The position numbers and the translations under genes are program-made. The notes beneath the pieces are model-generated. The model saw only the letters and a program-made list of their open reading frames with translations. It had not been told where the DNA came from and did no database searches. From positions 62,001 through 126,000 of the forward strand of contig CAWBJO010000001.1 of assembly GCA_963789175.1 (NCBI GenBank): a stretch of DNA of 64,000 bases, in the 5' to 3' direction. Position 1 is the stretch's first letter. Every line of letters begins with the position of its first letter. Source of the DNA: CAWBJO01 sp963789175. Its GTDB lineage: Bacteria; Pseudomonadota; Alphaproteobacteria; Rhizobiales; Aestuariivirgaceae. This document shows, piece by piece, positions 62,622 to 64,000 of this stretch.

Positions 62622-64000
62622 ATCGAAATCCCTGGCTTGCTGTATCGCTCATGTCGGGGTTGGCCCGCCAGAAGCGCAGCCGGCCAGCATCGTCGCGCAA
62701 GACGTGCGTTGCCCCCGTCAGGTCCGGATCGGTCGCGAAGCTCCACTGGCCGAGCGGATCGACGCTCGCCGAGGCAGCCTGGAAGTTGCCCGGCGAAGCG
62801 ATCTGCTGTCCCGCGAAATAGTTGGGGAGGAGGCTCACGGAATTCGTGGCCACGGTTCCCTGGCTGACCTGCGAGGCCCCGTTGAGGGAAACGTTGAGGG
62901 CCGAGAACAGGGAGCCCGCCGTGGCATCCTGCAGCTTGAGACTCTTGTCCGGCGCGGCTTTGCCGGTGGATGCCGCCTGCCAGGAGTTGCGGCTCAAGCC
63001 CGTCAGGGACGAGGTGTCCGCCACGGACTGCTGGAACACGGTGAGGTCGGCGCCGAAACCGGAACTCGACGTCGACGTATTGTAGGTGTTCTGAAGCGTC
63101 GAATCATCGCCGATGTCGATCGATTGCGCGAGGTTGGCGTCATTCCAATCCTGGTAGTCCGTTTCGGTGACACGGCTCTGGGCAGCCTGCATGCTCAGCG
63201 CCCAGCCAGGCTGGCCTGCCTGATAGGAGCGCCCGGCCGGTTCCTGATAGCGCGTCACATAGGAGAAGGCGAATTGCGGGTCCTGCGGGTTGAGCGTGCG
63301 GGATGCACCGGCACCGGACGCATAGAAGTCGTAAAGGTCGCTGGCGACGTTCTCGCCAGTGTGGATGGCGCCGTTCGCCCAGTCGAAGACGGGCAGCAAC
63401 CCAGGCCGGTAGGTCAGCATCTGCGTCGCGGAGTCGCCGTTCGCCGGATAGTAGATGGGCAAGGTCTGGACAGCCGGGCGGCCCCAGCCGTCGCGCAGGT
63501 AGCCGGACACAACGTCGACAAGCGACGCCACCGGACTTTCGCCCTCCGTCATGCGCATGAGATTGAGCACATGAGACTGCATCGGCTGGAGCGCTGCGTT
63601 CGCGTATGCCGTCGTCAGCGTCGGAGCGCTGCCGGCGAGCACATTGGTGAAGCTCGCATCGTCGGTATCGAATGTTATGGTCGTCTGGTCGGTCGTCAGC
63701 AGGTAATTGTCGACCGTCCACTGCTCATCGTCGCTCTTGGCCGAAACGCTGAGCAGGAGCTTACCGTCGCCGAACACGGCGACGTTGTCCTCATAGGCGA
63801 CGATCATCCAATCGCGCGGCAGCGAGACGATGTCGCTCGTCGCATCGGCGGGCGTGGCAAGATCGTTCGACGCTCCCGTGACATCGCGATCGGAGAAGAA
63901 CATGAACTGGCCGAGACCCTGCGCGGCGTCGGTGAACGAAAAGACCACTGCCGGCGTGTTCGACAGGCCCGGAGCCTGCCAGCCGATTTCGATCGGATCG
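62461..64000 (-). CDS. RHS/YD-repeat protein, N-terminal-side part (continues beyond window)
   Basis: The frame enters from the right edge of the window and is open throughout. It encodes a beta-rich region: FMFFSDRDVTGASND, LPRDWMIVAYEDNVAVF, and an RHS-like YPANGDSATQMLTYRPG. It reaches the first YD-type repeat YAKYDSLGRISETGV near 62590, then leaves the RHS frame and becomes Arg/Cys-rich. The following repeats are in the frame of the adjoining entry, so the two are one gene with a one-base shift at about 62560-62580. Confidence 0.82.
   Translation of the reverse strand, partial: DPIEIGWQAPGLSNTPAVVFSFTDAAQGLGQFMFFSDRDVTGASNDLATPADATSDIVSLPRDWMIVAYEDNVAVFGDGKLLLSVSAKSDDEQWTVDNYLLTTDQTTITFDTDDASFTNVLAGSAPTLTTAYANAALQPMQSHVLNLMRMTEGESPVASLVDVVSGYLRDGWGRPAVQTLPIYYPANGDSATQMLTYRPGLLPVFDWANGAIHTGENVASDLYDFYASGAGASRTLNPQDPQFAFSYVTRYQEPAGRSYQAGQPGWALSMQAAQSRVTETDYQDWNDANLAQSIDIGDDSTLQNTYNTSTSSSGFGADLTVFQQSVADTSSLTGLSRNSWQAASTGKAAPDKSLKLQDATAGSLFSALNVSLNGASQVSQGTVATNSVSLLPNYFAGQQIASPGNFQAASASVDPLGQWSFATDPDLTGATHVLRDDAGRLRFWRANPDMSDTASQGFRYAKYDSLGRISETGVLLAVAEFEPRRLCKLGARCRCRYRARCVEQLSHPPLHL

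Overview
The window is about 64 kb of gene-dense, high-G+C chromosome from an alphaproteobacterium, most likely of the order Hyphomicrobiales (Rhizobiales). The clues are a three-gene cytochrome bc1 operon with separate cytochrome b and c1 genes, the run rplY-pth-ychF followed by two MaoC genes, the block DUF1285 / MoxR / DUF58 / DUF4159, and a MarR-OmpR-histidine kinase operon facing ilvE. Many neighbours overlap by 4 bases (ATGA or GTGA). No gap between genes exceeds about 220 bases. I saw no tRNA, rRNA, CRISPR array, insertion sequence or phage gene.

Layout. 1-3124: 5'-truncated patatin lipase, cold-shock protein, small secreted Cys protein, RNase T2, class I amidotransferase. 3108-7789 (minus): trmL, then hemF with two tandem MFS carriers and a DMT carrier. 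7975-10642: petABC. 10798-14253: rplY, pth, ychF and two MaoC hydratase-like genes. 14258-20853 (minus): apt, prs, a lipoprotein, an M24-fold enzyme, and lgt-midA-pgeF. 20963-23742: ubiK, YbjN, proC, a TetR/COQ9-like protein and a CsaA-like tRNA-binding protein. 23739-26321 (minus): MarR, response regulator and sensor kinase, divergent from ilvE (26424). 27330-34218 (minus): moaD, pgsA, uvrC, folB, a FolM-like reductase, a cupin, cca, a CoA-type Nudix hydrolase and DUF1285. 34399-41230: MoxR, DUF58 and two very large membrane proteins. 41181-42458 (minus): GNAT and Nudix.

42514-58363 is the most interesting part: a sphingolipid locus. A minus-strand operon (58363 to 54041) holds a fatty-acyl-AMP ligase, an NAD-dependent ceramide-reductase-like protein, a dedicated acyl carrier protein and serine palmitoyltransferase. 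It converges on a plus-strand series: an ABC exporter, a GNAT-fold candidate ceramide synthase, nucleotidyltransferases, a metallophosphoesterase, a HIT protein, an LptF/LptG pair, a CDP-alcohol phosphotransferase with an N-terminal extension, a DAG-kinase-family lipid kinase and a Tam41-like CTP:phosphatidate cytidylyltransferase homologue. Read together, these suggest a route ceramide -> ceramide-1-phosphate -> CDP-ceramide -> ceramide phospho-headgroup, with dedicated export. This is a hypothesis drawn from gene content.

58470-64000 holds a small membrane protein, a ybaK-type deacylase gene and the 3' part of an RHS/YD-repeat gene. The RHS gene runs off the window and has a low-G+C C-terminal tip with no immunity gene behind it. 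Three genes (pgsA, ybaK, RHS) each need a one-base frame correction, so either the assembly has indel errors or some are true lesions.
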